A DNA stretch of 64,000 nt from Clavibacter sepedonicus (GTDB taxonomy: Bacteria; Actinomycetota; Actinomycetes; Actinomycetales; Microbacteriaceae). Every line of letters begins with the position of its first letter. The stretch's first letter is position 1. The notes beneath the pieces were generated by a model that did no database searches, was not told where the DNA came from, and saw only the letters and a program-made list of their open reading frames with translations. The stretch lies in the NCBI RefSeq assembly GCF_000069225.1, contig NC_010407.1, forward strand, positions 2,604,001 to 2,668,000, read 5' to 3'. Shown here in pieces: positions 16,983-26,225 of this stretch. The translations under genes and the position numbers were made by a program.

Positions 16983-18374
16983 TCAGCGCGCGACGGGTAT
17001 GGCGGCCTTACCCGGCGCCGGTGCCACCGGCATCACGCTTCCGGACTCCGTAATTGGCGCGCACGCTTCTTGCACGAAACGCTCGAAGTCAGTGACCATC
17101 GATTCCTCAACTAGCAGACCGACACCGAGCTCATTCAGCACAGCAGACCACTCTTCGCCGGGGAAAATCTCTACGGCTATCACTGGCCTCACAGGCAGGG
17201 AGTTTCGGACCGAATGACAGTACTTGAGCACCTGCCCGAGTGCCATGCGCATCTGATGTTCGATATTGCTCTCGCTTGCCGATTTAACTTCAACAATGAA
17301 CGCTTGCGAACCCCCGAGCAAGGCGAGATCGAACCGCGGCCCTTGAATCGACGAGCTAAGACACTGGAACCCCATTGCTTCGGCAACGACAGCTACGGCG
17401 TTCTGAATGCGTGCGTGACTGCGCACCGCTCGCTCGTTGCCTGCGTAATTCTCCGCAAAGTAGTGCGGTAATTCGACATCGGCACCCTCATTTGCGCTTA
17501 CGTACGGCACAAATCCACCCGATCCTTCGACGACCTCTCGTGCCCGAAGAATCGGTTCCGGCACTGAAGTCTCGGAATCATGCTGGTCTAATTCGATTCC
17601 ATGGACCATCTGCCAGGCCCGCAAGAGGAGCGCGTTCCAAGAGCCGCATAAGTTGCGCACGGTACTTCCGCTGGGAAATATCTCCTGGGATCGTTGCCAC
17701 TCGTCGTATGACGCCGCGGTAGGCGGACGACCAGTCTCACGCCAGCATGAGATGACCGCGGCAACCGCAGTAGCTTCGTCGAAGCGTTTATCTTGGCCAG
17801 AGTGGGGGTTAGCCGGTAAACCCGCGGCCTCCAGCGCGGATCGCCAGCTGCCGAATCGAATGGCCATGACCTGCATCCCGGGCGCGGGACGACCATCTTC
17901 GAGCCTAGGATTTTGAATCGCATGCCTCTGGTAGGCCTGAGCCGACAGAGTGCGACCTTCTGCGACAGCCGCGGCCTGCAAGCATCCTATCAACTCCTCA
18001 TTAGAATACCGCTTCGCCCCTAGGCGCGGCACTCGCGTCAGGACTGCGTAATCCGGCACCGTTTCGGAGATAAAACGCGCGACCCATGACCTTTGAAGCC
18101 CCACATCGGCTGCCACCTCGTCAAGATCACGAAGACGAAGGAAGCTTTCTGTCATCGCCGTCGCCTTTTCGGAGACTGCCCTCAAGCGCCTTAGGTCGAG
18201 AGTCTCACCCAACGAACGCGGCGAGATGCCAAGCGCGCGCAGCCGCCGACGAATAGCCTCCCGAGTCACCCCCTCCACCAGACCCACTTCGTCCAACGTC
18301 AAAAGATCTTCCCTATAGAGTCGCAGCCATTCAGGGGCTTCGGGAGTCTGCCTTACCGGGAGCACCAACACCAT
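16983..18374 (-). CDS. HTH - HNH_repeat - PD-(D/E)XK predicted nuclease
   Basis: The 463-aa protein reads as four modules. Residues 22-60 and 80-110 look like two helix-turn-helix units (LTLDEVGLVEGVTREAIRRR and RDLDEVAADVGLQRSWVARF). Residues 121-186 and 195-257 resemble two homing-endonuclease-associated DNA-binding repeats (HNH_repeat), each ending in the typical GSW motif (FGSWRSALEAAGL and CGSWNALL). Residues 315-430 look like a PD-(D/E)XK nuclease core: D349 in RFDLALL, E362-x-K364 in FIVEVKS, and a later helix with Q381 and Y385. No HNH or LAGLIDADG catalytic domain is visible. GC is clearly lower than in the neighbours. It lies 55 bases beyond tRNA-Gln. A role in defence or as a selfish endonuclease is inferred; the target is unknown. 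Confidence 0.75.
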   Translation of the reverse strand: MVLVLPVRQTPEAPEWLRLYREDLLTLDEVGLVEGVTREAIRRRLRALGISPRSLGETLDLRRLRAVSEKATAMTESFLRLRDLDEVAADVGLQRSWVARFISETVPDYAVLTRVPRLGAKRYSNEELIGCLQAAAVAEGRTLSAQAYQRHAIQNPRLEDGRPAPGMQVMAIRFGSWRSALEAAGLPANPHSGQDKRFDEATAVAAVISCWRETGRPPTAASYDEWQRSQEIFPSGSTVRNLCGSWNALLLRAWQMVHGIELDQHDSETSVPEPILRAREVVEGSGGFVPYVSANEGADVELPHYFAENYAGNERAVRSHARIQNAVAVVAEAMGFQCLSSSIQGPRFDLALLGGSQAFIVEVKSASESNIEHQMRMALGQVLKYCHSVRNSLPVRPVIAVEIFPGEEWSAVLNELGVGLLVEESMVTDFERFVQEACAPITESGSVMPVAPAPGKAAIPVAR

Positions 18375-18551
18375 GACAGAGTCCTTTTACTTGGGAGACC
18401 GAGTGGATTGCAAATTGCTCTACGGCCATATGCGCGCGGCAGGGAGCGATGAACGAAAAGCGTCGTCTCTCGATGTTCGCATCAGCCGCCTCACGCCTCT
18501 ACCCCTCTTACGCGGGTCTCTTCCACGCGCGGGGACCGGCATGATGGGGGG

Positions 18552-19055
18552 ATGCCCAGCCGCGACGAGGTCGACCGCATCGTCGACGCGTGGCGACGAG
18601 AGCGGCCCGACCTCGACTTCTCCCCGCTCGAGGTGCTGTCGCGCGTCGGACGGCTGTCGCGGCTGCTCGAGCGGGCCAGGCGGTCGGCGTTCCAGGAGTC
18701 CGAGCTCGAGTCGTGGGAGTTCGACGTGCTGTCGGCGCTGCGGCGGGCGGGCGATCCCTACCAGCTGAGCCCCAAGGCGCTCCTGCAGCAGACGCTCGTC
18801 TCCTCCGGCACGATGACGAACCGCATCGACCGGCTCGTGGCGCGCGGCCTCGTGGAGCGGCGGACGGATCCGCACGACGGCCGCGGGATCCTCGTGGTCA
18901 TGTCGGACGCGGGGCGCACGCGCGTCGACACCGCGATCACGCGGCTCGTGGCGGAGGAGGCGGAGTTGCTCGAGACCCTGCCCGCGGCCGACCGCGACGT
19001 GCTGGCGGGGCTTCTGCGGCAGCTGATCCTCGACCTGGACGACGACGGGGCCTGA
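18552..19055 (+). CDS. MarR-family transcriptional regulator
   Basis: The 167-aa product has the MarR winged-helix fold: dimerisation helices at both ends and a central DNA-binding region (about residues 70-125), with recognition helix LVSSGTMTNRIDRLVARGLV and wing RRTDPHDGRGILVVMSDAG. These regulators usually respond to small phenolic or antibiotic-like ligands; the target here is unknown. It is alone in its orientation. ATG 18552 follows a weak ribosome site (GGGGGG). The 177 bases upstream show no convincing operator. Confidence 0.9.
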   Translation: MPSRDEVDRIVDAWRRERPDLDFSPLEVLSRVGRLSRLLERARRSAFQESELESWEFDVLSALRRAGDPYQLSPKALLQQTLVSSGTMTNRIDRLVARGLVERRTDPHDGRGILVVMSDAGRTRVDTAITRLVAEEAELLETLPAADRDVLAGLLRQLILDLDDDGA

Positions 19056-19103
19056 CGCCGGACGCCCGACGAGCGGCGGACGCCCGCCAGCGGGCGGGTG
19101 CGC

Positions 19104-19460
19104 TCAGGCGTGCGCGACGCAGCGGCGCGCGGCCGGACGGATCTCGAGCCGCCCCGCCGCAATCGCCTCGCCGCACACCTCGCAGCGCCCGTAGGCGCCC
19201 GCGTCGAGGCGCGCGACCGCGGCGTCGACGTCGGCGAGGCGGACGCGGGCCTCGCGGATCATCGCGTCGGACTGCGAGCGCTCGAACGCGAGGGTCGCGC
19301 CCTCGGGGTCGTGCTCGTCGTCGGAGTTGGCGTCCTGGCGGGCCTCGACGATCGCGGCGACATCGCGGTCGAGGCCGCGGATGAGCGCGAGCGTGTCGGC
19401 GCGCAGCGCGGCGAGCGCTGCGCGTGGGTCCGCGGGAGCGGGCGCGGCGTCGTCGGCCAC
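19104..19460 (-). CDS. TraR/DksA-type zinc-finger protein
   Basis: The 118-aa product has the DksA/TraR layout: an N-terminal alpha-helical part with an acidic centre (DANSDDEHDPEG) and a C-terminal finger. Zinc ligands are C93 and C96 (GRCEVCGEAI), then C114 and H117 at the extreme C-terminus, where the classical family has a fourth Cys. Actinobacterial members of this family are thought to act on RNA polymerase, but that is not shown here. Its ATG lies just after the stop of the flavin oxidoreductase gene, which reads in the same direction. Confidence 0.85.
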   Translation of the reverse strand: MADDAAPAPADPRAALAALRADTLALIRGLDRDVAAIVEARQDANSDDEHDPEGATLAFERSQSDAMIREARVRLADVDAAVARLDAGAYGRCEVCGEAIAAGRLEIRPAARRCVAHA

Positions 19461-19467
19461 CGCTCGG

Positions 19468-20487
19468 CTACGCGGCGACGGCGACGAGCGCGTGCGCGTC
19501 CGCCATCAGATCGACCGAGCGGAGGCGCTCGGGCGTGCGCTGCGAGGCATGCCCGACGATGACCTCGTCGACCCCCGCCTGCTCCGCGAACCGGTTCGCG
19601 TAGTCGGAGACCTCGGCGCCCGTGCCGATGGCCGTGTAGGTCATCATGCTGGCGACGTGCGCGCCGACCGGGGCCTCGAGGAGCCGGTCGAGCTCGTCGT
19701 CCGTGAAGGTCTGCGTGGCCGGGATCTGGCCGCTCTGGCGGAGCAGCATCATGAGGCGCGCGCGGCGGACCTGGGCGAACTGGCGCTCGGCGTCGGCGCG
19801 GTCGTCGGCCGCGATGGCGTTGATGCCGGCGATCGCGTAGGGCGCGTCGAGCTGCTCCGACGGGCGGAAGTCGCGGCGGTAGATCGCGATGGCGTCGAGC
19901 AGCATGTCGGGCGCGAAGTGCGACGCGAAGGCGAACGGCAGGCCGAGGGCCGCGGCGAGCTGGGCGCCGAAGGTCGAGGATCCCAGGATGTAGAGGGGCA
20001 CGCGCGTACCGGCACCCGGAGTCGCGGCGACGCCCGGGACCTGGCTCTCGCCGGAGAGGAAGCCCTGCAGCTCGACGACGTCCTCCGGGAAGCGGTCCGA
20101 GGATCCCGGGTCGCGGCGGAGCGCCCGGAACGTGGCCTGGTCGCTGCCGGGGGCGCGGCCGAGGCCGAGGTCGATGCGCCCCGGGTGCAGCGTCTCGAGC
20201 GTGCCGAACTGCTCCGCGATGGTGAGGGGCGAGTGGTTCGGGAGCATGACGCCGCCGGAGCCGAGCCGGATGGTCGACGTCTGGCTGGCGACATGGGCGA
20301 TGAGCACGCTCGTGGCGCTGGAGGCGATCGACGCCATGTTGTGGTGCTCGGCGTACCAGACGCGGCGGTAGCCGCTCCGCTCGGCCTGCTGGGCGAGGGC
20401 GACGGAGGCCTGGAAGCTGTCGCGGGCGGTCTCCCCGGGGGCGATGGGGGCGAGGTCGAGGATGGAGAGCGGGACGGTCATGCTCAT
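19468..20487 (-). CDS. LLM-class flavin-dependent oxidoreductase
   Basis: Luciferase-like monooxygenase fold (339 aa) using FMNH2 or F420; the substrate is unknown. Typical features are LSILDLAPI at the N-terminus, [10 protein letters not shown] (about residues 40-49), the [20 protein letters not shown] stretch, and [11 protein letters not shown]. This is the YvbT/MsnO8-like subgroup by pattern. ATG 20487 (with a second ATG at 20481) overlaps the stop of the LysE/ArgO gene by 4 bases, so the two are cotranslated. Confidence 0.92.
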   Translation of the reverse strand: MSMTVPLSILDLAPIAPGETARDSFQASVALAQQAERSGYRRVWYAEHHNMASIASSATSVLIAHVASQTSTIRLGSGGVMLPNHSPLTIAEQFGTLETLHPGRIDLGLGRAPGSDQATFRALRRDPGSSDRFPEDVVELQGFLSGESQVPGVAATPGAGTRVPLYILGSSTFGAQLAAALGLPFAFASHFAPDMLLDAIAIYRRDFRPSEQLDAPYAIAGINAIAADDRADAERQFAQVRRARLMMLLRQSGQIPATQTFTDDELDRLLEAPVGAHVASMMTYTAIGTGAEVSDYANRFAEQAGVDEVIVGHASQRTPERLRSVDLMADAHALVAVAA

Positions 20488-21293
20488 GCCAACAGCGCGG
20501 ACGCCTCGACTGTTCCTTGCCCGTCCGAGGCGGGGGCGGCGGGCGCGTCGGCCGTCGTCCGGTCGCGGCGGACCGCATCCGCCCGACGCCGGCGCACGAC
20601 CGACCACGCCGCCACCCCGCCCGCCAGGAGCACGCAGATCGCGGTGGCGACGAGGATCCGCGCACCCTCCCCCGGCCCCGCCGGCACGAGCGGCAGCAGG
20701 ATCTGCACGGCGAGCACGAGCATCACCGCCGCGATCACGGTGTCGAGCACGCGCCAGGCGGCGGGCCGCGCGAGCAGGGGCGCGAAGACCCGGGCCGCCG
20801 TCGCGAGGAGCGTGAACCAGACGCAGCTGGCGGCCATCGCGCCGATGCCGAACGCCCAGCGGCCGTCGCCGTGGCCGGCCGCGACGGATCCGACGAGGAG
20901 CACGGTGTCGAGGTAGACGTGCGGGTTCAGCCAGGTGAGCGCGAGGCACGCGGCGATCACGGCGCCGAGCGCGCGCGGTGCCGACGCGGCGACGGCGAGG
21001 CCCTCGGGCGCGACGGCCCGGAGCAGCGAGAGCGCCGCGTAGCCGGCGAGGAAGCACGCGCCGAGGATCCGTATGACGACGATCGCGACGGGCGCCGCCT
21101 CGATGACCGCGCCGATCCCGGCGACGCCCAGGCCGATGAGGATCACGTCGGAGACGGCGCAGATGAGCACGACCGGCAGCACGTGCTCGCGCCGGGTGCC
21201 CTGCCGCAGGACGAAGGCGTTCTGCGCGCCGATCGCGGCGATGAGCGAGAAGCCGAGGCCGAAGCCGGAGAGCGCGTGCGCGAGCGGGTGCAT
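20484..21293 (-). CDS. LysE/ArgO-family amino-acid exporter
   Basis: The 269-aa product has six predicted membrane helices with the family start [20 protein letters not shown] (about residues 10-29) and the [14 protein letters not shown] segment (about 130-143), both diagnostic of LysE/ArgO basic amino-acid exporters. The tail is Arg/Ala-rich and longer than usual. ATG 21293 was preferred over 21335 because it places the N-terminus directly before the first helix. The divergent LysR gene at 21363 is the expected ArgP/LysG-type activator, but it is frameshifted. Confidence 0.9.
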   Translation of the reverse strand: MHPLAHALSGFGLGFSLIAAIGAQNAFVLRQGTRREHVLPVVLICAVSDVILIGLGVAGIGAVIEAAPVAIVVIRILGACFLAGYAALSLLRAVAPEGLAVAASAPRALGAVIAACLALTWLNPHVYLDTVLLVGSVAAGHGDGRWAFGIGAMAASCVWFTLLATAARVFAPLLARPAAWRVLDTVIAAVMLVLAVQILLPLVPAGPGEGARILVATAICVLLAGGVAAWSVVRRRRADAVRRDRTTADAPAAPASDGQGTVEASALLA

Positions 21294-21362
21294 GGCCTGC
21301 ACGCTAGGCATCGGGCGGGCATCAGGCCAGCTCATGTTCCTGCTGCACCATTAGCATCGCTG

Positions 21363-22258
21363 ATGATGGACATCCGCACCGAGCACCTCCGCACCCTGGC
21401 CGCCGTCATCGACACGGGCACCCTCGACGCGGCCGCCCGCGCGCTGCGTCTCACGCCCTCCGCGGTGAGCCAGCGGATCACCGCGCTCGAGCGCAGCGCC
21501 GGCCGCGTGCTCCTCCGCCGCACCCGCCCCGCGACCACCACCGAGGCGGGCGACGCCGTGCTGCGCCACGCGCGCCAGGTGCTGCTGCTCGAGCGCGACC
21601 TCGACGGTCTGCTCGGCGTGGGCGACGGCGACGCGCCGCGGGCGGGGACGGCGGCGGTGCCCGTGGTCGTGAACGGCGACTCGCTCGCGTCGTGGCTGCT
21701 GCCCGCGTTCGCCGCGCTGGCGACCGAGACCGGGCAGGCGGTGGAGGTGCTGCGCGAGGACGAGCACCACTCCCTCGACCTGCTGCGCGACGGATCCGCG
21801 ATGGCCGCCGTCACGAGCGTGAAGGACCCGGTGCAGGGCTGCACCTCGGAGCGGCTCGGCCGGATGCGGTACCGCGCGCTCGCGACGCCCGCCTACGTCG
21901 CCGCCCACGTGCCCGACGGGCCGACGCCGAGCGCGCTGGCGGTCGCGCCGCTCGTGATGTACGATCGCAAGGACGCCATGCAGGACCGCTGGCCCGCGGC
22001 CGGCGCTCGCCCGCGGGCCAGCCGCGCCACTACGTGCCGTCGTCGGCGGAGTTCGTCACGGCGGTCACGCTCGGCATGGGCTGGGGCATGCTGCCGGACC
22101 TGCAGAGCGAGGAGCTCATCGCGTCGGGTGCGCTCGTGCCGCTCGACGCGGGATCCCACGTGGACGTCGCGCTGCACTGGCAGCGCTGGAGCGTCGACTC
22201 CCCCGTGCTCGCCGACCTCACGCGGCACGTGCGCGCGGCGGCCGCCTCGCTGCGATAG
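21363..22258 (+). pseudogene. LysR-family ArgP/LysG-type regulator, frameshifted
   Basis: The first frame, from ATG 21363 or 21366, encodes a LysR HTH (AARALRLTPSAVSQRITALE) and the first half of the effector domain down to VMYDRKDAMQDRW, ending near base 21992. The family then continues in another frame, from about 22008 (SPAGQPRHYVPSSAEF) through GMGWGMLPDLQ to the stop at 22258. Joined, the product would be about 298 aa, the normal ArgP length. The break lies inside an inverted repeat, GGCCCGCG at about 21990 and CGCGGGCC at about 22011, which could cause either a real slippage mutation or a sequencing error. If real, the activator lacks half its effector domain. Confidence 0.8.
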
Positions 22259-22292
22259 CGGGGCGGCCGCGGCGGGCGGCGAGCGGGACGGA

Positions 22293-22952
22293 TCAGCGCC
22301 GCAGCGCCGCCCGGGCCATCCGGTTGCCGGCGAACTGCACCACCTGCACGAGCACGATGATGATGAGCACCGCCGCCCAGGTGACGACCGGCTCGAACTG
22401 CCGGTAGCCGTAGACGATCGCGAAGTTGCCCAGGCCGCCGGCGCCGATGGCGCCCGCGACGGCCGTCATGTCGACGATGCCGACGAAGACGAACGTGTAG
22501 CCGAGGATCAGCGGGCCGAGGGCCTCCGGGATCAGCAGCGTGAAGATGATCCGCACCGGGCTCGCGCCCACGGACCTCGCCGCCTCGATCACGCCCGGCT
22601 GCACCGTGAGCAGGTTCTGCTCGACGATGCGGCTGATCGCGAACGACGCCCCGAGCGACAGCGTGAAGATGATCGCCGGCTGCCCGATGCCGTTGCCCGT
22701 GACGAGGCGGGCGAGGGGCTGGGCGGCGACCAGGAAGATGACGAACGGGATCGGCCGGAAGGTGTTGACGACCAGGTTCAGCACCGCGAACACGGAGCGG
22801 TTCGGGAGCAGGCTGCCGGCCCGCGTGAGGTAGAGGCCGAGGCCCATCGCGAGGCCGCCGAGCCCGCCGAACAGCAGCGTGAGCAGCACCATCACGAGCG
22901 TCTCGACCGTCGACCGGCCGAGCAGCGGCAGGAGCGGGGTCAGCGCGTCCAT
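22293..22952 (-). CDS. metI: Methionine ABC transporter permease MetI
   Basis: Inner-membrane subunit of the D/L-methionine importer, 219 aa with five hydrophobic helices. The EAA loop EAARSVGASPVRIIFTLLIP (about residues 124-143) docks with the ATPase. FRPIPFVIFLVA and the C-terminal GYRQFEP segment are typical of MetI. It is the last gene of metQNI: its start lies 1 base past the metN stop. A convergent argP relict lies 35 bases away. Confidence 0.95.
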   Translation of the reverse strand: MDALTPLLPLLGRSTVETLVMVLLTLLFGGLGGLAMGLGLYLTRAGSLLPNRSVFAVLNLVVNTFRPIPFVIFLVAAQPLARLVTGNGIGQPAIIFTLSLGASFAISRIVEQNLLTVQPGVIEAARSVGASPVRIIFTLLIPEALGPLILGYTFVFVGIVDMTAVAGAIGAGGLGNFAIVYGYRQFEPVVTWAAVLIIIVLVQVVQFAGNRMARAALRR

Positions 22953-22953
22953 C

Positions 22954-23991
22954 TCAGACCACCTCCGTCACGGTGACGCCGGCGCGGTCGGCCGCGAGCA
23001 CCTCGTCGATGCGCGCGGGGTCGCCCCCGAGTGCGAGGGTCAGGTTGCCGAACGTGCGGCCCTGGATTTCGGTGATGCCGCCGTGCACGACCTCGAACGC
23101 GATGCCCGCGGCGGCGAGCGCCCGGAACACCTCGGTCTGGGTGGCGCCGCCGTCCGCGAACGACAGCGTCACGAGCCGGCCGGGGTGGCGGCGACGGAGG
23201 CGCTGCACCTCGTCGGTCTCGGGGATCCCCGCGACGACCGTCGAGACGAAGCGGCGGGCCGCGTCGCTCGTGGGCCGGGAGAACACGTCGAACACGTCGC
23301 CCTGCTCGATGACGCGGCCGGAGTCCATGACGGCCACGCGGTCGGCGATGGACTTGATGACCTCCATCTCGTGCGTGATGACGACGATGGTGACGCCGAG
23401 CTCCTCGTTCACCCGGCGCAGCAGCGCGAGGACCTCGCTCGTGGTCTCGGGATCCAGGGCGCTCGTGGCCTCGTCGGCCAGGAGGATCGCGGGGCTCGTC
23501 GCGAGAGCGCGGGCGATGCCGACGCGCTGCTTCTGCCCGCCGGACAGCTCGTCGGGGCGGGCGTGCGCCTTGTCGGCGAGGCCCACGAAGTGGAGGAGGT
23601 CGCTGATCCGGCGCTGCTGCTGGTCCTTCGGCATGCCCGCGACCGTGAGCGGGTACGCGACGTTGCCCCACACGGTCTTCGACGTGAAGAGGTTGAACTG
23701 CTGGAACACCATCCCGATGCCGAGGCGGAGCTTCCGCAGCTCCCGCTCGGGGAGGCCCTGGATCTCGCGCCCGTCGACCGACACGGTGCCCGAGGTCGGC
23801 CGCTCGAGCGCGTTGACGAGCCGCACCAGCGTGCTCTTGCCCGCGCCCGAGTAGCCGATGATGCCGAACACCTCGCCGCGGCGGATGTCGAGGTCGACGT
23901 CGGCGAGCGCGTCGAGGCCCTGCTCGCCCTTCGCGCGCGGCGGGTACTGCTTGCCGACGCCCCGCAGGGAGACGTGCGGGGCGTCCGTCAT
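22954..23991 (-). CDS. metN: Methionine ABC transporter ATP-binding protein MetN
   Basis: The 345-aa ATPase of the methionine importer has Walker A GYSGAGKST (residues 46-54), signature LSGGQKQRVGIARAL, Walker B ILLADEATSALDP and the H-loop VITHEME. The C-terminal 80 residues form the NIL domain that binds methionine and gives trans-inhibition. ATG 23991 overlaps the metQ stop by 4 bases. Confidence 0.96.
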   Translation of the reverse strand: MTDAPHVSLRGVGKQYPPRAKGEQGLDALADVDLDIRRGEVFGIIGYSGAGKSTLVRLVNALERPTSGTVSVDGREIQGLPERELRKLRLGIGMVFQQFNLFTSKTVWGNVAYPLTVAGMPKDQQQRRISDLLHFVGLADKAHARPDELSGGQKQRVGIARALATSPAILLADEATSALDPETTSEVLALLRRVNEELGVTIVVITHEMEVIKSIADRVAVMDSGRVIEQGDVFDVFSRPTSDAARRFVSTVVAGIPETDEVQRLRRRHPGRLVTLSFADGGATQTEVFRALAAAGIAFEVVHGGITEIQGRTFGNLTLALGGDPARIDEVLAADRAGVTVTEVV

Positions 23992-24920
23992 CGGGCCGCC
24001 TTTTTCTCGGCGACGGCCTTCTGGGTCGTGGCGAGCAGGCTCTCGAGTTCGTCCTGGGGCGTCTTCAGCGGGACGGCGGTGCCGCCCGAGTTCTCGACGA
24101 CGGCGTCGACCACGGCGGGGGTGTCCTCGAAGATCCGCGCGAGCTTCAGGTACGTCTCGTTCTCGGCGTCGTCGGCGCGGCTGGCGAAGACGTTGACGTA
24201 GGCGAGCGCCTTCGGGTCGCTGGGGTCGTCCTGCGCGAGGGCCTCGTCGGAGGTGAGGCCCGCGTCGGTCACGAAGTCGTTGTTGATGATGACGGCGTCC
24301 GCGTCCGGCAGCGAGGTGGCGGTGAGCGCGGCGTCGACCGTGGTGACGGTGACCTTCGAGGCGGCCTGGTCGACGTCGTCGAGCGTGGACACGCTGGATC
24401 CGCCGCCCTTCAGCGTCAGGAGGCCCTCGCGCTGGAGCAGGAGCAGGCCGCGGGCGAGGTTCGACTCGTCGTTGGGGAGGATCACGGTGCCGCCCTGCGG
24501 GATCTCGGCGACCGACGCGTGCTTCTGCGAGTACAGCCCGAGCGGGTAGATCGCGGTGGCGCCGATGGGCGTGAGGTCGTCGCCCGCGCCCTCGTTGTAC
24601 TGCGCGAGGTAGACGAGGTGCTGGAACTGGTTGAGGTCGATCTCGCCCTCGCTGAGCGCCGGGTTCAGCTGCGGGTACTCGGTGAAGTCCACGATCTCCA
24701 CGTCGATGCCCTGCTCCTTCGCTGCCTCGACGAAGAGGGGCCACTGCGGGTTGCTCGCGCCGACGACGCCGATCTTGACGGCCTTGCCGCCGCCGTTGAA
24801 CGCGCCGGTGGCGAAGAGGACGGCGGCGACGATCGCGAGGACGACGACGACCGCGCCGATGATGAGGCCGAGGCGGTTCCTCCGCTTCGGGGCGTCGATC
24901 AGGGGTGCCTGGGTGGTCAT
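23988..24920 (-). CDS. metQ: Methionine-binding protein MetQ/NlpA family, membrane-anchored form
   Basis: Substrate-binding subunit of the methionine importer, 310 aa. After a short basic start comes one long hydrophobic segment (residues 19-43, beginning LGLIIGAVVVVLA), then the NlpA core from KIGVVGASNPQWP, with DFTEYPQLNPAL, IDLNQFQH and VIINNDF. There is no lipobox Cys, so an uncleaved signal anchor, rather than a lipoprotein, is predicted. A GAGAGGA site precedes ATG 24920. It heads metQNI. The 344-base leader upstream holds no riboswitch that I could recognise. Confidence 0.93.
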   Translation of the reverse strand: MTTQAPLIDAPKRRNRLGLIIGAVVVVLAIVAAVLFATGAFNGGGKAVKIGVVGASNPQWPLFVEAAKEQGIDVEIVDFTEYPQLNPALSEGEIDLNQFQHLVYLAQYNEGAGDDLTPIGATAIYPLGLYSQKHASVAEIPQGGTVILPNDESNLARGLLLLQREGLLTLKGGGSSVSTLDDVDQAASKVTVTTVDAALTATSLPDADAVIINNDFVTDAGLTSDEALAQDDPSDPKALAYVNVFASRADDAENETYLKLARIFEDTPAVVDAVVENSGGTAVPLKTPQDELESLLATTQKAVAEKKAAR

Positions 24921-25264
24921 GGTGGTCCTCTCGGTGGTGCGGGATCCGGTGCTGTCCGGCGGTGGTGCGGGTGCGGTGCGGCTGACGTGGTGCGGCTGGC
25001 GTGGTGCGGGTGCAACGACGAGCGACGCGCGGGTGCGCGCCGGTGCGGTCGAGCGGACGCGCCTCGGCGCCCGGTCGGGATGCCTCGCGAGGAGGCGTGC
25101 GCGGGACGAGGGGCCCGCTCGCGGTGCGGGACGCCGACGACGGCCGCGTCCCTGCAGCACCTCGACGGTAGGCGGCCGGACGGGCGCGTGTCGAACCGGG
25201 CCGTAACACGGGGACACCCCGCACCCGCCGGGAGGATGTGGCAGGGTCGGCCACGGAGGTGCCC
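24921..25264. other. 344-base intergenic region between divergent metQ and an anchored-protein gene
   Basis: No gene was found. The half nearest metQ (about 24940-25020) is made of imperfect GGTGCGG-type direct repeats. The rest is very GC-rich without a convincing riboswitch, operator or hairpin. The promoters of both divergent genes must lie here. Confidence 0.5.
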
Positions 25265-26167
25265 ATGCACGAGGACGACGACGCCGTCGCCGCGCTCCCC
25301 GTCGAGGAGCTGCGACGCCGCGTGTACGCGCAGGGGGTCGACGAGAGCGACGAGCGGTGGATCCGCGCGGCCGGCGAGCTCGCCCGTCGCGAGCGCGCGG
25401 CCCGGGCCGCGGCGGCCGCTCCGGCGTCCGCTCCCGCTGCTCCCCTGGACGACGGTGCCGCTGCTCCCCTGGACGACGGTCCCGCTGGTGCCTCCGACGT
25501 CGTCGACGACGCCGCGGCGGCAGACCCCACGACGGAGGACGGCCCGGCCCGCGACGACGCCCCGCCCCGCGTGTCCCGGCGCGCCCTCGCCTGGGCCGCC
25601 GGCGCGCTCGCGGTCGGCCTCCTCGCGGGTGGCGCGATCGGCGCGGCCGCGGGTGCCGGATCCCCCGCCGCGACCTCGGCCGACGGCACCCCGAGCCCCG
25701 GTGCCGACGCGCCCCCGGCCGCCGAGCGATCCATCCCGGCCGCCACGGCGAGCGCCGACGGCCCCGCGCTCCTCGGCCCCGACTCCACCTCCGACCAGCG
25801 CAGCCGCCCGGTCGGCGCGATCTTCGACGGCCCGCAGGAGGACGGCGACCGCCCGCCCAAGGCCGTGCGCGCCGACGTCGACGCCACCAGCATCCGCGCG
25901 GTGCAGACGAGCGTCGGCCTCTACGCGGGGCTGTCCACGTCGGGCGACCTGTGCCTGCTGGTCTTCCCGAGCGGCGGCGCGGGCGTCGTCACGTGCGCCT
26001 CCCCCGACCGCGTCGCGTCCGACGGCATGCGCATCGCGTGGACCACCGAGTTCCCCTCGCGCAACCGCGACGGCTCGACGGGCATGATCACGGGCGACGT
26101 GACGGCGACCTGGTCAGGCGACGACCTCATCACGCTGACGACGCCGAACCGCATCCTGGCGTACTGA
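25265..26167 (+). CDS. Membrane-anchored protein, paralogue 1 of a tandem pair
   Basis: Not recognised. The 300-aa product has a short cytoplasmic motif at the N-terminus (LPVEELRRRVYAQGVDESDE, residues 11-30, followed by RWIRAAGELARRERA), an Ala/Pro/Asp linker containing an exact-frame 24-base tandem repeat (25436-25483, giving APLDDGAA twice), one membrane helix at about residues 116-135, and an exported domain of about 150 aa with two cysteines (GDLCLLVFP and VVTCASP). The layout recalls anti-sigma factors, but no zinc-binding or known anti-sigma motif is present. It is a paralogue of the gene at 26226. ATG 25265 was chosen because the conserved motif follows directly. Confidence 0.8.
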   Translation: MHEDDDAVAALPVEELRRRVYAQGVDESDERWIRAAGELARRERAARAAAAAPASAPAAPLDDGAAAPLDDGPAGASDVVDDAAAADPTTEDGPARDDAPPRVSRRALAWAAGALAVGLLAGGAIGAAAGAGSPAATSADGTPSPGADAPPAAERSIPAATASADGPALLGPDSTSDQRSRPVGAIFDGPQEDGDRPPKAVRADVDATSIRAVQTSVGLYAGLSTSGDLCLLVFPSGGAGVVTCASPDRVASDGMRIAWTTEFPSRNRDGSTGMITGDVTATWSGDDLITLTTPNRILAY

Positions 26168-26225
26168 GCGGCCGCGTCGGACCGCGCGGGCGGTATGGGA
26201 GGGTCGACGCGGGAAGGGGACCACC

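Noticed and set aside
16853..18551. Attachment-site duplication of the tRNA-Gln 3' end
   Set aside because: No second copy of the tRNA 3' segment was seen beyond the nuclease gene, and no integrase is present.
21990..22018. Programmed frameshift in the argP-type gene
   Set aside because: No slippery heptamer was seen; the break lies in a GC inverted repeat, so mutation or sequencing error is simpler.
24921..25264. SAM-type riboswitch ahead of metQNI
   Set aside because: A leader of this length made one likely, but I could not find a SAM-I, SAM-II or SAM-IV core; the region has GGTGCGG-type repeats instead. A covariance search would settle it.
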